This document shows positions 17,985 to 27,175 of a stretch of 64,000 nt of DNA, one piece after another. The notes below the pieces were generated by a model, which saw only the letters and a program-made list of their open reading frames with translations, did not search any database and was not told the origin of the DNA. A program made the position numbers and the translations under genes. Each line of letters opens with the position of its first letter. Position 1 is the stretch's first letter. The stretch comes from Chitinophagaceae bacterium (lineage in GTDB: Bacteria; Bacteroidota; Bacteroidia; Chitinophagales; Chitinophagaceae), in the NCBI GenBank assembly GCA_016699815.1, contig CP065012.1, forward strand, positions 186,001 through 250,000, given 5' to 3'.

Positions 17985-19223
17985 TTAATGTTCATGGCCT
18001 TCCTCACCGGTATTATTAAGTTTTGCCATTACAAAAAATGCGCCTTTTACCACTATTTTGGCATCTTTGTGTATTTCTTTTAACAAAGTAATTTGGGTAT
18101 ACCCTACTTCTGAAGCGCCTTTTACAACAGGTATCATTTCAAAACTGCTGCTGCTTTCTCTATGATTTGTTTTGCTACTATCTGCTTCGTTTTTACTAAT
18201 AGGATGTTGATGATCCACAGCCATAAAAATAAAATCCTGGCCCTGGAAGGTTACAATTCCTTCGGATGGAATAGCAGGTACATGGGCTTTTGTGAGGCTG
18301 ATGATTGCGGTAACATTCATACCGTCTATTAATCCGTTTTTATTGCCTAAAACTTTTGCGTGAACAGCTATTGCTTTACTTTCTCCTTCAAAAGATGAGC
18401 CCAAAGAAAATATTTGAGCATCGTATTCTTTCCCCGGATTATTGGTAAGGGTAAAATGGATTATTTGATTTTCTTTTAATTGTGTAAGGTCCTTTTCATA
18501 AACAGATAAATCGAGGTGCAACTGGCTGTTGTCCACTATTTCCGCAACGGCTGTACTCACATCTACAAAGCTGCCCATTTTTACAGACACATTGCTCACT
18601 ACTCCACTAATGGGACTTTTAATGGCCAATACCGAAATGAGTTTGCCCCTGGAAAGCCCTGAAGGATTAATACCCATTAATTGAATTTGCTGTGCCAATG
18701 TAGCTTTAAGGTTTCTAAGGGTTCTTAACTCTGTTTCTGCCGATTGTAAATTTTTTAAAGAACCTGCATTGCCTGCATTAAGTTCTTTTTGGCGTTTTAC
18801 TTCAAGTTCAGCCAATTGTATTTTTGCGCTAACACTTAGATATTCACTTTGTGCTTGTATAAATTCCGGGTTGCCAATTGTGGCAATGGTTTGCCCTTTT
18901 GCCACTTTGCTGCCGGGCTGTACCAGCAACGATTTTACAACACCGCTGTACACAGAGTTTACACTGGCTTTATTTTGGTTCGGTACCCTTAAAGTTCCAC
19001 TGGCTTTTAATGATGTGGTGAGTTCTTTATTTTCAATGCTCCCAATTTCCACGCCAATAGCTTTCATTTGCTCCCGGGTAAGTGATGTTGTGCCTGGTTT
19101 TACAGGCTCGTCAATATGCGCTTCTTCCTTTCCTGATTCATCCTGGGCTTCATTGTTTTGCCTGCAGGATGCAAAAAACATAAGTATGGAAAAACTGAAC
19201 AGTACTATATAAAATGGTTTCAT
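17985..19223 (-). CDS. czcB: RND efflux periplasmic adaptor (CzcB/CusB-like lipoprotein)
   Basis: 412 residues. The N-terminus MKPFYIVLFSFSILMFFASC ends in a lipobox-like FASC, so it is probably lipid-anchored. Barrel-sandwich hybrid halves (KASVNSVYSGVVKSLLVQPG and LAIKSPISGVVSNVSVKMG) flank a coiled coil at about 120-190. The C-terminus is His-rich (GEEGHEH) and a HQHPISKNEADSSK loop sits near residue 345, consistent with metal handling. Its stop is followed by 161 bp of AT-rich DNA. It lies 10 bp after the CzcA-TolC fusion gene, giving a complete tripartite pump in two genes. Confidence 0.9.
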   Translation of the reverse strand: MKPFYIVLFSFSILMFFASCRQNNEAQDESGKEEAHIDEPVKPGTTSLTREQMKAIGVEIGSIENKELTTSLKASGTLRVPNQNKASVNSVYSGVVKSLLVQPGSKVAKGQTIATIGNPEFIQAQSEYLSVSAKIQLAELEVKRQKELNAGNAGSLKNLQSAETELRTLRNLKATLAQQIQLMGINPSGLSRGKLISVLAIKSPISGVVSNVSVKMGSFVDVSTAVAEIVDNSQLHLDLSVYEKDLTQLKENQIIHFTLTNNPGKEYDAQIFSLGSSFEGESKAIAVHAKVLGNKNGLIDGMNVTAIISLTKAHVPAIPSEGIVTFQGQDFIFMAVDHQHPISKNEADSSKTNHRESSSSFEMIPVVKGASEVGYTQITLLKEIHKDAKIVVKGAFFVMAKLNNTGEEGHEH

Positions 19224-19233
19224 CTCCTAAATT

Positions 19234-22200
19234 TTATTTGTTGATATAATAGTTATACTGAATTACGGATTGGTTATATGCGTTTAAACTTTCCAGATAA
19301 TTTTTTTGTATTTCAATAGCCTGGGCTAGAAATTGAGATAAATCGGCAAAGCTAATTTCACCTGACCTGTAAGCAAGTGAAGCTGCCTTAATGATTTCAT
19401 TTGCCTGCCTTAAACCCGGATTTTCGTAAAAGGAAAGCAGGCTGAGGTTTTTTTCTACTTCCTGTTGCAATTGTTTTTCCTGGAAAAAGAGAACCTGGCT
19501 TTCGAATTCGTATTGCTTTTGCTGAAATGCCATTTCTGCATTAGCTACTTTTACTTTGTTTTGAGCAGCCTTAACAGCAAATAATGGGAAAGCTGCTGTA
19601 AAGGAAAACCCGCTGAACGGGTTTTTTGCGCCCCATAATTTCTGCGAAAAAAACCTGCCGGAAAATTCGGGCCTGTTTTCATTTTTTGCCACAGTTATCC
19701 CGGCATTGGCAATTGCAATGTTCTGCGCTTGCTGTGCCAAAACCGGGTGTATGCTGCTCTCGGATATTGAAAGAAATTCAATTTTTTCTAAAGGTAATTG
19801 CAGGGGCAATATTAATTCGTCTACGTGCAGCAATAGTTTTAATTCCTGTTGCTGTATAAGCATTTCCTTATCCAACTGTTGCAAAAGGGCTTGCAATTCT
19901 TTCATTTTTACATTGGCCGAAATACTGTCTAAGCCGGGACTGTTGCCGGTTTTAACTTTAAGTATAGCGGCAACCCTTAGCGAGGTATAAATACTATCCA
20001 GGCGCCAAAACAATTGTTGCTTATCCTGCAAAAACCATAGCTGGTAATAGGCTTTGTGCACCAATTTTTTTATATCTGCTTCTATAACCGCATTGCCAAG
20101 CTGGTAATAATTTAGCTGTTGCTGGTAAAGGTTTTTTTGTGCTTTATACAGGCCCGGCCATGATACAGATTGTGAAACACCTATTTTTAATATCCCTGTT
20201 TTATCGCCTGGTTGAAAATCTTCGTTCTCTGCAAAAAAACCTGTTTTAGGCAACATATTTGCCGTTTTAATTTGCGCCCTGTTTTTATTGAGCTGAAGGT
20301 TATTTATTTCGTACCTGCTATTTTTTTTGGCCATTATCATTGCTTCATCTTTGCTAACTCTTTTGCTAGGTTGCTGTTGTGCCTGAAGCGAATTTGCAAA
20401 CAACATTAATAAGGCAGTTGTACTAATTGCAGTAGCAGATTTCAAATTAATTTTGCTTTTACCGGAGAACATTAAGTAAAGCAAAGGCAATACCACAAGT
20501 GTAAGAAATGTAGCCGACAACAAACCGCCAATTACAACAGTAGCCAGCGGTTTTTGAACTTCTGCTCCTGCCCCAGTTGAAAAAGCCATAGGAATAAAAC
20601 CAAGGGAAGCAACAGTAGCCGTCATGAGTACAGGGCGAAGGCGGGATTTTGTTCCTTCAATTACTCTTTGCAAAATATCCTTAATACCATCTTTTTCCAA
20701 TTGGTTAAAAGTGCTGATTAATACAATGCCATTTAAAACCGCTACGCCAAAAAGGGCAATAAACCCTACGCCTGCCGAAATACTAAAAGGCATACCTCTC
20801 AATAATAATGCAAATACACCTCCAATGGCGCTCATGGGAATTGCGGTAAAAATCAACAAAGTTTCTTTTACAGAACTAAAAGTGAAAAATAATAATATAA
20901 AAATTAAAGCCAATGCAACCGGAAAAGCAATTTGTAACCTTGCTGATGCTTCCCTTAAGTTTTCAAAAGTGCCGCCGTAGGAAAAATAATAACCAGTAGG
21001 CAATAATTTTGCTTTAGTTAATTTATCCTGAATTTCTTTTACTACACTTGAAACATCCCTGTTTTTTACATTAAAACCTATCACTACTCTTCTCTTGCCT
21101 TCTTCCCTGCTTATTTGAGCAGGCCCTTCCTGGAAACGGATATTGGCCACCTGCGAAAGCGGAACCTGGTTGTTATCGTTGGTGGCAATAAATAAATTGC
21201 TTACATCATCAATCGATGTTCTGCTGGCGCTGTCTAATCTTACCACCAAATCAAATTTTCTTTCATTCTCATAAATTACGCCTGCGGCTTCTCCGGCAAA
21301 TGCGGTGCTTATAGTGTGATTGATATCTTCAATATTCAATCCGTAACCTGCAATCTTTGCCCTGTCGTATTGAACGGTAATTTGAGGGAGCCCGTTTGTT
21401 TTTTCAACCTGTGGTTCCGAAATTCCTTTTACCGAATGAATGATTTTGGCAACTTTTGGAGCCAACTGTGCCAGCGTATCTGTATTTTCTCCAAATATTT
21501 TTACGGCAACATCCTGCCTTACACCGGTCATGAGTTCGTTGAAGCGCATTTGTATGGGTTGCGATGCTTCAAAAAATACTCCAGGGATTACTTCAAGCTT
21601 TTCCAGCATTAATGCTGCCAGTTTGTTATAATCATTGGTTGTTTTCCATTCGTTTTTGGGCTTTAATACTACTATGAGGTCTGATGCTTCAGGTGGCATT
21701 GGGTCTGTAGGTACTTCGGCGCTTCCCGTTTTGCCTACAAGCATTTTTACTTCGGGAAAAGATTTTATTATGCGGCTGGCCTGCATAGATGTTTCTACAC
21801 TTTGAGTTAATGATGTTCCCTGCGGAAGGATGCAGTGAAAAGCATAGTCGCCTTCCTGCAATTGGGGAATAAATTCACCACCCATCCTGGAAAAGATTAA
21901 TGCGGCAATGGCTAATAAAATAATAGCAAATGATACAACGATGTATTTCATTTTCAATGACCAATGTAGTAATGGCAGGTACATTTTTTGAATATATGCC
22001 ATCACTTTGTCAGAAATATTATTCTTTTGTATTGGTTTTTTAGATAAGAACAATGCAGACATCATGGGAATGTAAGTAAGAGAAAGTATTAATGCCCCAA
22101 TAATAGCAAAACTCACCGTTTGCGCCATTGGCCTGAACATTTTACCTTCAATACCTTGCAGCGAAAGAATAGGCAGATAAACGATGAGAATGATTATTTG

Positions 22201-23553
22201 GCCAAAAACAGCAGCATTCATCATTTTTTTGGCGCTGCCTTCTACTGCTGCATCCATTTGCTGCTGTGTGTATTTACCAGAAATATTTTTAATGGCTAAG
22301 TAATGTAAGGTAGCTTCCACTACAATAACGGCTCCATCTACTATAAGCCCAAAATCAATAGCGCCAAGGCTCATAAGGTTTGCACTTACGCCAAAAAGCC
22401 GCATCATGCCCAATGCAAAAAGCATGGAAAGCGGAATTGCAGACGCTACAATCAATCCTGCCCGGAGGTTGCCCAGGAAAATGATCAATACAAAAATTAC
22501 AATTAATGCAGCTTCCAGCAGGTTTGTTTTTACGGTATTAATAGCACGGCTTACCAGGTTAGTACGGTCAAGGAAGGGTTCAATTTCCACGTCATCCGGC
22601 AATATTTTTTTAATATTTTCAATTTTAGCCTTTACATTTTTAATTACTTCGTCGCTGTTTGCCCCTTTTAGCATCATCACCATTCCTCCCACTACTTCCT
22701 TTTCTCCGTTATAAGTTACCGAGCCATATCTAACCGCATGGCCAAAATTAACTTCGGCAACATCTCTTATCAATACGGGAATATTGTTTACCTTTTTTAT
22801 GGTAGTATTGTTGATGTCATCCATGGAACCCATGAGGCCAATACCCCGTATAAAATAGGCGTTGGGTTTTTTATCAATATATGCGCCGCCGGTATTTTCA
22901 TTATTTTTTTGCAGCGCCAAAAAAATTTCGGCAATAGTGGTATTCATGGCTTTTAGCCTATTGGGGTTTACAGAAACCTCGTATTGCTTTAGCAGGCCGC
23001 CGAAGCTGTTTACTTCAGCAACTCCCGGTGTGCCGTAAAGTTGCCGGGTTACTATCCAGTCCTGCATGGTGCGTAAATCCATTGCAGAGTATTTTTGCTC
23101 CGCTCCTTTTTTGGGATGAATAACGTACTGATAAATTTCGCCTAAGCCCGTACTAACCGGCGCCAGCTCAGGTGTACCAAAGCTTTTAGGGATTTTATCT
23201 TCGGCCTCTTTTAATTTTTCGTTGATTAACTGACGGGCAAAATAAATGTTCACATCGTCGTTAAATACAACGGTAATTACCGAAAGGCCAAACCTGGAAA
23301 TGGAACGCAATTCTTCCAGGCCTGGAAGGTTGGCAAGGCTTTGTTCTATAGGATAGGTTACGAGTTGCTCCGTTTCCTGTGCGGCAAGTGTTGGGGTAAT
23401 AGTAATCACCTGCACCTGGTTATTGGTAATATCCGGCACGGCATCTACCGGAATTTTATTTGCACTCCAAATCCCCCAAATGATGAGCGCAATGGTCATT
23501 AACCCAATAATGAGCTTTTGCCGGATACTAAATTGAATAATTTTATTGAGCAT
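19234..23553 (-). CDS. czcA: CusA/CzcA heavy-metal RND transporter fused to a TolC-like outer-membrane factor
   Basis: 1439 residues. Residues 1-1035 are a full HME-type RND pump: N-terminal MLNKIIQFSIRQKLIIG, the PVDAVPDITNNQVQV signature, twelve predicted membrane helices and the proton-relay segment GAIDFGLIVDGAVIVVEA. About 1036-1058 is a signal-peptide-like stretch (STTALLMLFANSLQAQ) and 1059-1439 is a TolC-type coiled-coil barrel (ending NQSVIQYNYYINK). The exporter and the outer-membrane channel are thus one chain, as found in other Bacteroidota. Likely substrates are Cu/Ag or Co/Zn/Cd. The adaptor gene follows 10 bp later and a Cys/His-rich small protein precedes it. Confidence 0.93.
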   Translation of the reverse strand: MLNKIIQFSIRQKLIIGLMTIALIIWGIWSANKIPVDAVPDITNNQVQVITITPTLAAQETEQLVTYPIEQSLANLPGLEELRSISRFGLSVITVVFNDDVNIYFARQLINEKLKEAEDKIPKSFGTPELAPVSTGLGEIYQYVIHPKKGAEQKYSAMDLRTMQDWIVTRQLYGTPGVAEVNSFGGLLKQYEVSVNPNRLKAMNTTIAEIFLALQKNNENTGGAYIDKKPNAYFIRGIGLMGSMDDINNTTIKKVNNIPVLIRDVAEVNFGHAVRYGSVTYNGEKEVVGGMVMMLKGANSDEVIKNVKAKIENIKKILPDDVEIEPFLDRTNLVSRAINTVKTNLLEAALIVIFVLIIFLGNLRAGLIVASAIPLSMLFALGMMRLFGVSANLMSLGAIDFGLIVDGAVIVVEATLHYLAIKNISGKYTQQQMDAAVEGSAKKMMNAAVFGQIIILIVYLPILSLQGIEGKMFRPMAQTVSFAIIGALILSLTYIPMMSALFLSKKPIQKNNISDKVMAYIQKMYLPLLHWSLKMKYIVVSFAIILLAIAALIFSRMGGEFIPQLQEGDYAFHCILPQGTSLTQSVETSMQASRIIKSFPEVKMLVGKTGSAEVPTDPMPPEASDLIVVLKPKNEWKTTNDYNKLAALMLEKLEVIPGVFFEASQPIQMRFNELMTGVRQDVAVKIFGENTDTLAQLAPKVAKIIHSVKGISEPQVEKTNGLPQITVQYDRAKIAGYGLNIEDINHTISTAFAGEAAGVIYENERKFDLVVRLDSASRTSIDDVSNLFIATNDNNQVPLSQVANIRFQEGPAQISREEGKRRVVIGFNVKNRDVSSVVKEIQDKLTKAKLLPTGYYFSYGGTFENLREASARLQIAFPVALALIFILLFFTFSSVKETLLIFTAIPMSAIGGVFALLLRGMPFSISAGVGFIALFGVAVLNGIVLISTFNQLEKDGIKDILQRVIEGTKSRLRPVLMTATVASLGFIPMAFSTGAGAEVQKPLATVVIGGLLSATFLTLVVLPLLYLMFSGKSKINLKSATAISTTALLMLFANSLQAQQQPSKRVSKDEAMIMAKKNSRYEINNLQLNKNRAQIKTANMLPKTGFFAENEDFQPGDKTGILKIGVSQSVSWPGLYKAQKNLYQQQLNYYQLGNAVIEADIKKLVHKAYYQLWFLQDKQQLFWRLDSIYTSLRVAAILKVKTGNSPGLDSISANVKMKELQALLQQLDKEMLIQQQELKLLLHVDELILPLQLPLEKIEFLSISESSIHPVLAQQAQNIAIANAGITVAKNENRPEFSGRFFSQKLWGAKNPFSGFSFTAAFPLFAVKAAQNKVKVANAEMAFQQKQYEFESQVLFFQEKQLQQEVEKNLSLLSFYENPGLRQANEIIKAASLAYRSGEISFADLSQFLAQAIEIQKNYLESLNAYNQSVIQYNYYINK
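20380..20448 (-). other. Internal signal-peptide-like junction inside the CzcA-TolC fusion
   Basis: Codons for about residues 1036-1058 encode a basic-then-hydrophobic stretch ending LQAQ, just after the last membrane helix of the pump and before the TolC-like domain. It looks like a retained export signal from a once separate outer-membrane gene. Cleavage here would release the two proteins separately. Confidence 0.6.
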
Positions 23554-23737
23554 ATTTCTTTTTCTAATTGATGGCCGATCTTTTAATTTCCACAGCTACC
23601 TGTAGCTTATTGGATTTTATATACTTGCTAAAGTTGTTCGGTTAATATTTTTTGGATACTTTTCCTTTTCTGAAAACGAAAATTGAAATTTGTGTGCATT
23701 ATTTATAAATGCAGCACATTAAACTGGGAGAAACCAA

Positions 23738-24055
23738 TTAAGATAACCTGGGAGGTTGCCAGATAGCAGGAGAAATACTTGACTTAATACTAAAATTAAT
23801 TAGTGGGTATTTATTAAAGCGCCAGTTAAACTTATGCGCCTGAAATTTGAAAAATGTTGCAGGAACAATTGAAACAGCACAACAGGAACAGGAGCAAAAA
23901 GGGGAACAGGCTTCAACGCCGTGGTTGTGGTTTTGATGGTCTGCTGAGGAAGATATTTTTTGCTCCGGATAGCTATTACATTCCATGCTGTCGCCACAGG
24001 GCATGCAGGAAATAAAGAGCATAAAGAAACTAAATAAGAGAAAAAATATTTTCAC
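23738..24055 (-). CDS. Cys/His-rich small exported protein (DUF6660-like), upstream of metal efflux genes
   Basis: 105 residues from a GTG start. It opens KIFFLLFSFFMLFISCMPC (signal or lipoprotein peptide), then carries HQNHNHG and ACSPFCSCSCCA, a dense potential metal-binding cluster. The family, which I recall as DUF6660, often precedes CzcA/CusA operons in this phylum; its role is not established. It is 184 bp upstream of the RND pump gene on the same strand. The near-consensus promoter box at 24060-24067 ends 4 nt before GTG, suggesting a leaderless mRNA and supporting this start. Confidence 0.75.
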   Translation of the reverse strand: MKIFFLLFSFFMLFISCMPCGDSMECNSYPEQKISSSADHQNHNHGVEACSPFCSCSCCAVSIVPATFFKFQAHKFNWRFNKYPLINFSIKSSISPAIWQPPRLS

Positions 24056-24059
24056 GCCG

Positions 24060-24067
24060 TAAAGATA
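24060..24067 (-). promoter_or_regulatory. -7-like box 4 nt before the small Cys/His-rich gene
   Basis: The minus strand reads TATCTTTA, one base from TAnnTTTG. The spacing puts the transcription start at or next to the GTG. Confidence 0.4.
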
Positions 24068-24128
24068 AATATAAAATCAGGGTTTTAATAATGGAAGATT
24101 GCCACAAGGTTGCAATACTTTTAAACCA

Positions 24129-26123
24129 TTACTTTTCTTTCATTTTGCCATTTTTGAAGCGTTCACTTGCCGTTTGGTAATAAGAGATGGTTTGGGTAGC
24201 TAATTCCTTGTTTTGGGTTTTTAGTTCCGTTAATTTATTCTCTTTTGCTGAATAGATAAATTGCTTTACTCTTTTTCGGTCATCCAATTGGGTGAAAATA
24301 TTATTACTGAGCATTCCCAAAGTCCTGTAGTTACCAATAAAAGCCTTCTCATTTCCGGGCTTTAGCTGGTTTAAGTCTTCGCCGTAAAAAGAACTATTAT
24401 AGTTCCAGTTTAAATAACCAAATAAAGTGGGCATAAGATCAATTTGAGAAGCCAGGGTTTTGATAAATTGTGGAGGAACAGGAAGGTTGTAAATAAGAGC
24501 AGGTATATGGTGCTTGTCAATATTTATTTCCCATTTGCCGGCACTGCTTGCACAATGATCTGCTACAATTACAAATACAGTATTATTAAACCAGGGTTGC
24601 GTTTTTGCACGGGCAATATATTTACCCAAAGCATAGTCGGTGTATTTAACTGCTGCATTTCTTGTACCCTGTACTAAATCAATTTTTTCTGAAGGAAATG
24701 TATAGGGTTTATGATTAGAAGTTGTCATGATAAACTGAAAAAAAGATTTCCCGCTTTTATGGCAGCTATCCGCATATTTTAATGATTGATTATAAGCATC
24801 TTCATCACTAATGCCCCAGGCGTTTTCAAAACTTACTTCATTGTTGGGTATATTATACCGGTGTGTGGGTAGTTTTTCGGTAAGTGGGTTGTTGCGGTTT
24901 CTGTCAACAATAGTAAAACCCTGGCCGCTAAAAAAATTATTCATATTATCAAAGTAGCCATCGCCACCATAGATAAAATAAAGCTGGTAATTTTTTTGCT
25001 TTAGCACCGTGGCTATAGAAAAGAGCCCTTTGTTTGCGGGCCTCCTCACAATGCTATTTCCGGGTGTTGGCGGAACACAAAGTGTGAGTGCTTCCATGCC
25101 CCTTACCGTTCTTGTGCCTGTTGCATACATATTGGTAAAAAACAAGCTACTGTTTTCAAGGCTGTCAAAATTAGGTGTAAGCTGATTTTTATTGCCAAAA
25201 TATTTTAAAAAATCTGCGCTAAAACTTTCTATAGTAATAAGAATAATATTGGGATTGTAAGCATTTGATCCAACTGTATTTCGGGTAATATTATTCCACT
25301 CTAATGAAGTGTAGTTTTGATTTTTTTGTAAAATTCCTTTTTTAATTCTAGCATAGGCAACGCTATCATTTATGGTAGGATAAAAATTTTTATAATCCAG
25401 TTCGTTGGCCCTAAAGGCTGCAAAAAAAGAAAAAACGCCGTTCTTGCCAATTTCATTTAGCGCAAGGTTATTACCGGTTTCTGCCTGCTTGTTTTCTAAA
25501 AAAAGTAATAGCAAAAAATTTATTGCCAGTAAAGGGATTGTATAAGCAGCCCGTAACCGTAAAGGGGTTTTGTCAGAAAAAGTATTGTTAAAAATTCTGA
25601 ATTTTTTAAAAGCAATTAAGGTGAATACAATTAAAATCAATAAAATAAAAATGATTAATGGAATGGGATAAGACTGGTTGATGTTTTCTAATACTTCATA
25701 AGTGTAAACCAGATAATCCACAGCTATAAAATTAAACCTTACGCCAAACTCGTCCCAAAACGGGAATTCGGCGGCTATACTAAAAAAAATAATAAAGAGC
25801 GCTAAAGCCAGGTAGCTAAAGTTGAAAACCCTATCAAATAATGAACCTATCCATTTTTTGGGAAGCAGCAATAAATATAAAGCATATAAAAAAAGGAAAC
25901 ATAAGCCTGCAGTAAAGTCAAAAGCAAAACCCAAACAAAATGACTTAAGAATTTGCAGGAAGTTGAAATCTATATTTTTAAAAAACCAAATAAAATAAAT
26001 AACCCTTAGAAAAAAAGACAAAAATAGATACAGGCCAAGCGTTGCAAATAATGCCGAAAAACGTCCGGAGAATAATTTACTTAGGATTTGGGCATTGTTA
26101 GTGTTTTTGATGAATACTTTCAT
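24129..26123 (-). CDS. LTA synthase-like sulfatase-fold membrane phosphotransferase
   Basis: 664 residues. Five N-terminal membrane helices (about residues 20-215) precede a periplasmic alkaline-phosphatase/sulfatase domain. NIILITIESFSADFLKYFG carries the metal-binding Glu, NMYATGTRTVRGMEAL the Thr nucleophile, and VFVIVADHCASSAG the metal-binding Asp-His pair. Gram-positive relatives polymerise glycerol phosphate; Gram-negative relatives transfer phosphoglycerol or phosphoethanolamine to glycans or lipids. The acceptor in this organism is unknown. It stands alone between the tRNA-Ser array and the metal-efflux genes. Confidence 0.9.
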   Translation of the reverse strand: MKVFIKNTNNAQILSKLFSGRFSALFATLGLYLFLSFFLRVIYFIWFFKNIDFNFLQILKSFCLGFAFDFTAGLCFLFLYALYLLLLPKKWIGSLFDRVFNFSYLALALFIIFFSIAAEFPFWDEFGVRFNFIAVDYLVYTYEVLENINQSYPIPLIIFILLILIVFTLIAFKKFRIFNNTFSDKTPLRLRAAYTIPLLAINFLLLLFLENKQAETGNNLALNEIGKNGVFSFFAAFRANELDYKNFYPTINDSVAYARIKKGILQKNQNYTSLEWNNITRNTVGSNAYNPNIILITIESFSADFLKYFGNKNQLTPNFDSLENSSLFFTNMYATGTRTVRGMEALTLCVPPTPGNSIVRRPANKGLFSIATVLKQKNYQLYFIYGGDGYFDNMNNFFSGQGFTIVDRNRNNPLTEKLPTHRYNIPNNEVSFENAWGISDEDAYNQSLKYADSCHKSGKSFFQFIMTTSNHKPYTFPSEKIDLVQGTRNAAVKYTDYALGKYIARAKTQPWFNNTVFVIVADHCASSAGKWEINIDKHHIPALIYNLPVPPQFIKTLASQIDLMPTLFGYLNWNYNSSFYGEDLNQLKPGNEKAFIGNYRTLGMLSNNIFTQLDDRKRVKQFIYSAKENKLTELKTQNKELATQTISYYQTASERFKNGKMKEK

Positions 26124-26356
26124 TTACTTAAAAATTGCCCATCAAATTAGAGATTATTTGTGAAAGGGAAAAGATTAATTTTATGGTTATTTCAAATTTG
26201 ATTTGTATTCTATTTTTTTGAATTAAACTATAACCCACTAAGGGGCAGGCAAAATCACCTGATGCCTAAAAAAAAATCCACCAAAAAGTTGGAATAAAAT
26301 GCCATCCGGCGGAGAGAGAGGGATTCGAACCCCCGGATCCCGACACAGTGTCGGGA

Positions 26357-26644
26357 TCAACGGTTTTCAATTCCTTTTAAATAGTGAAGTACAATATTCT
26401 TTTCGCTATTAATTACAGCTACCAGGCTTTTTAATGGATATTTTTTATAGCGTTTTTCGGCGCTTAGCGCTTCTTTTTTTGTGGTAAAGGATATTATACA
26501 AACCAGTTTCCATGGCATTTTTTTTGAGGTATACTTACTCAAACCATTATTATGGAAAATTAGCCGAAGCGAAGGGTTTTCAGAGTATCCTTTGTAATAG
26601 CTGCTGTCAACATCGCTTTGCAATATGTAAACATAAAATACCAT
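26357..26644 (-). CDS. GIY-YIG nuclease family protein, array copy A (distal)
   Basis: 95 residues from the ATG at 26644 (MVFYVYILQS). The GIY-YIG core shows VYI, then YYKG, the R of NPSLRL, the HNNGLSKYTSKKMPWKLV stretch and the Glu of KEALSAEKRYKKYP, like the small UPF0213/endonuclease group. The frame is open further upstream, but that extension translates tRNA-Ser sequence and passes through a terminator hairpin, so I reject it. The last residues (IENR) and the stop are encoded by the copied tRNA anticodon arm. It differs from copy C by two substitutions seen by eye (V for A at residue 2, L for P near the end). Confidence 0.8.
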   Translation of the reverse strand: MVFYVYILQSDVDSSYYKGYSENPSLRLIFHNNGLSKYTSKKMPWKLVCIISFTTKKEALSAEKRYKKYPLKSLVAVINSEKNIVLHYLKGIENR

Positions 26645-26662
26645 TAAAATAGTTTGAAATAA

Positions 26663-26692
26663 AAACCCCAAAATCATTACGATTTCGGGTTT
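26663..26692 (-). terminator. Hairpin terminator upstream of GIY-YIG copy A
   Basis: Same hairpin as at 27477-27511 but with one A replaced by C in the outer stem (aaaacccc rather than aaaaaccc), so the stem is slightly altered. It lies between the preceding tRNA 3' fragment and the nuclease start. Confidence 0.5.
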
Positions 26693-26766
26693 CTTAAATT
26701 GTTTTAAAATGCCATCCAGCGGAGAGAGAGGGATTCGAACCCCCGGATCCCGACACAGTGTCGGGA

Positions 26767-27053
26767 TCAACGGTTTTCAATTCCTTTTAAATAGTGAGGT
26801 ACAATATTCTTTTCGCTATTAATTACAGCTACCAGGCTTTTTAATGGATATTTTTTATAGCGTTTTTCGGCGCTTAACGCTTCTTTTTTGTGGTAAAAGA
26901 TATTATACAAACCAGTTTCCATGGCATTTTTTTTGAGGTATACTTACTCAAACCATTATTATGGAAAATTAGCCGAAGCGAAGGGTTTTCAGAGTATCCT
27001 TTGTAATAGCTGCTGTCAACATCGCTTTGCAATATGTAAACATAAAATGCCAT
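26767..27053 (-). pseudogene. GIY-YIG nuclease, array copy B, frameshifted
   Basis: The same gene as copies A and C, but a homopolymer near 26886 has lost one T, so translation changes after FTTKK and stops at once (KKKR). The unit is 409 bp instead of 410, matching a one-base loss. The C-terminal coding part (ALSAEKRYKKYP onwards), with the catalytic Glu, survives out of frame. It is either genuine decay or a sequencing/assembly slip in a poly-T run. Confidence 0.8.
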
Positions 27054-27072
27054 TAAAATAGTTTGAAATAAA

Positions 27073-27101
27073 AAACCCAAAATCATTACGATTTCGGGTT
27101 T
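27073..27101 (-). terminator. Hairpin terminator upstream of GIY-YIG copy B
   Basis: Stem aaacccgaaatc/gattttgggttt (minus-strand reading, one G-T pair) with loop gtaat and a following T run, identical to the hairpin of the first unit. Confidence 0.6.
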
Positions 27102-27175
27102 CTTAAATTGTTTTAAAATGCCATCCAGCGGAGAGAGAGGGATTCGAACCCCCGGATCCCGACACAGTGTCGGGA

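Noticed and set aside
26305..26370. Three further tRNA-Ser genes at the distal repeats
   Set aside because: Only the 3' half is present; there is no acceptor 5' strand or D arm, so they cannot fold as tRNAs.
26645..26770. N-terminal extension of the GIY-YIG frame (MIPTLCRDPGVRIPLSPLDG...)
   Set aside because: It is a translation of the copied tRNA-Ser 3' half and of a terminator hairpin, so it is unlikely to be protein.
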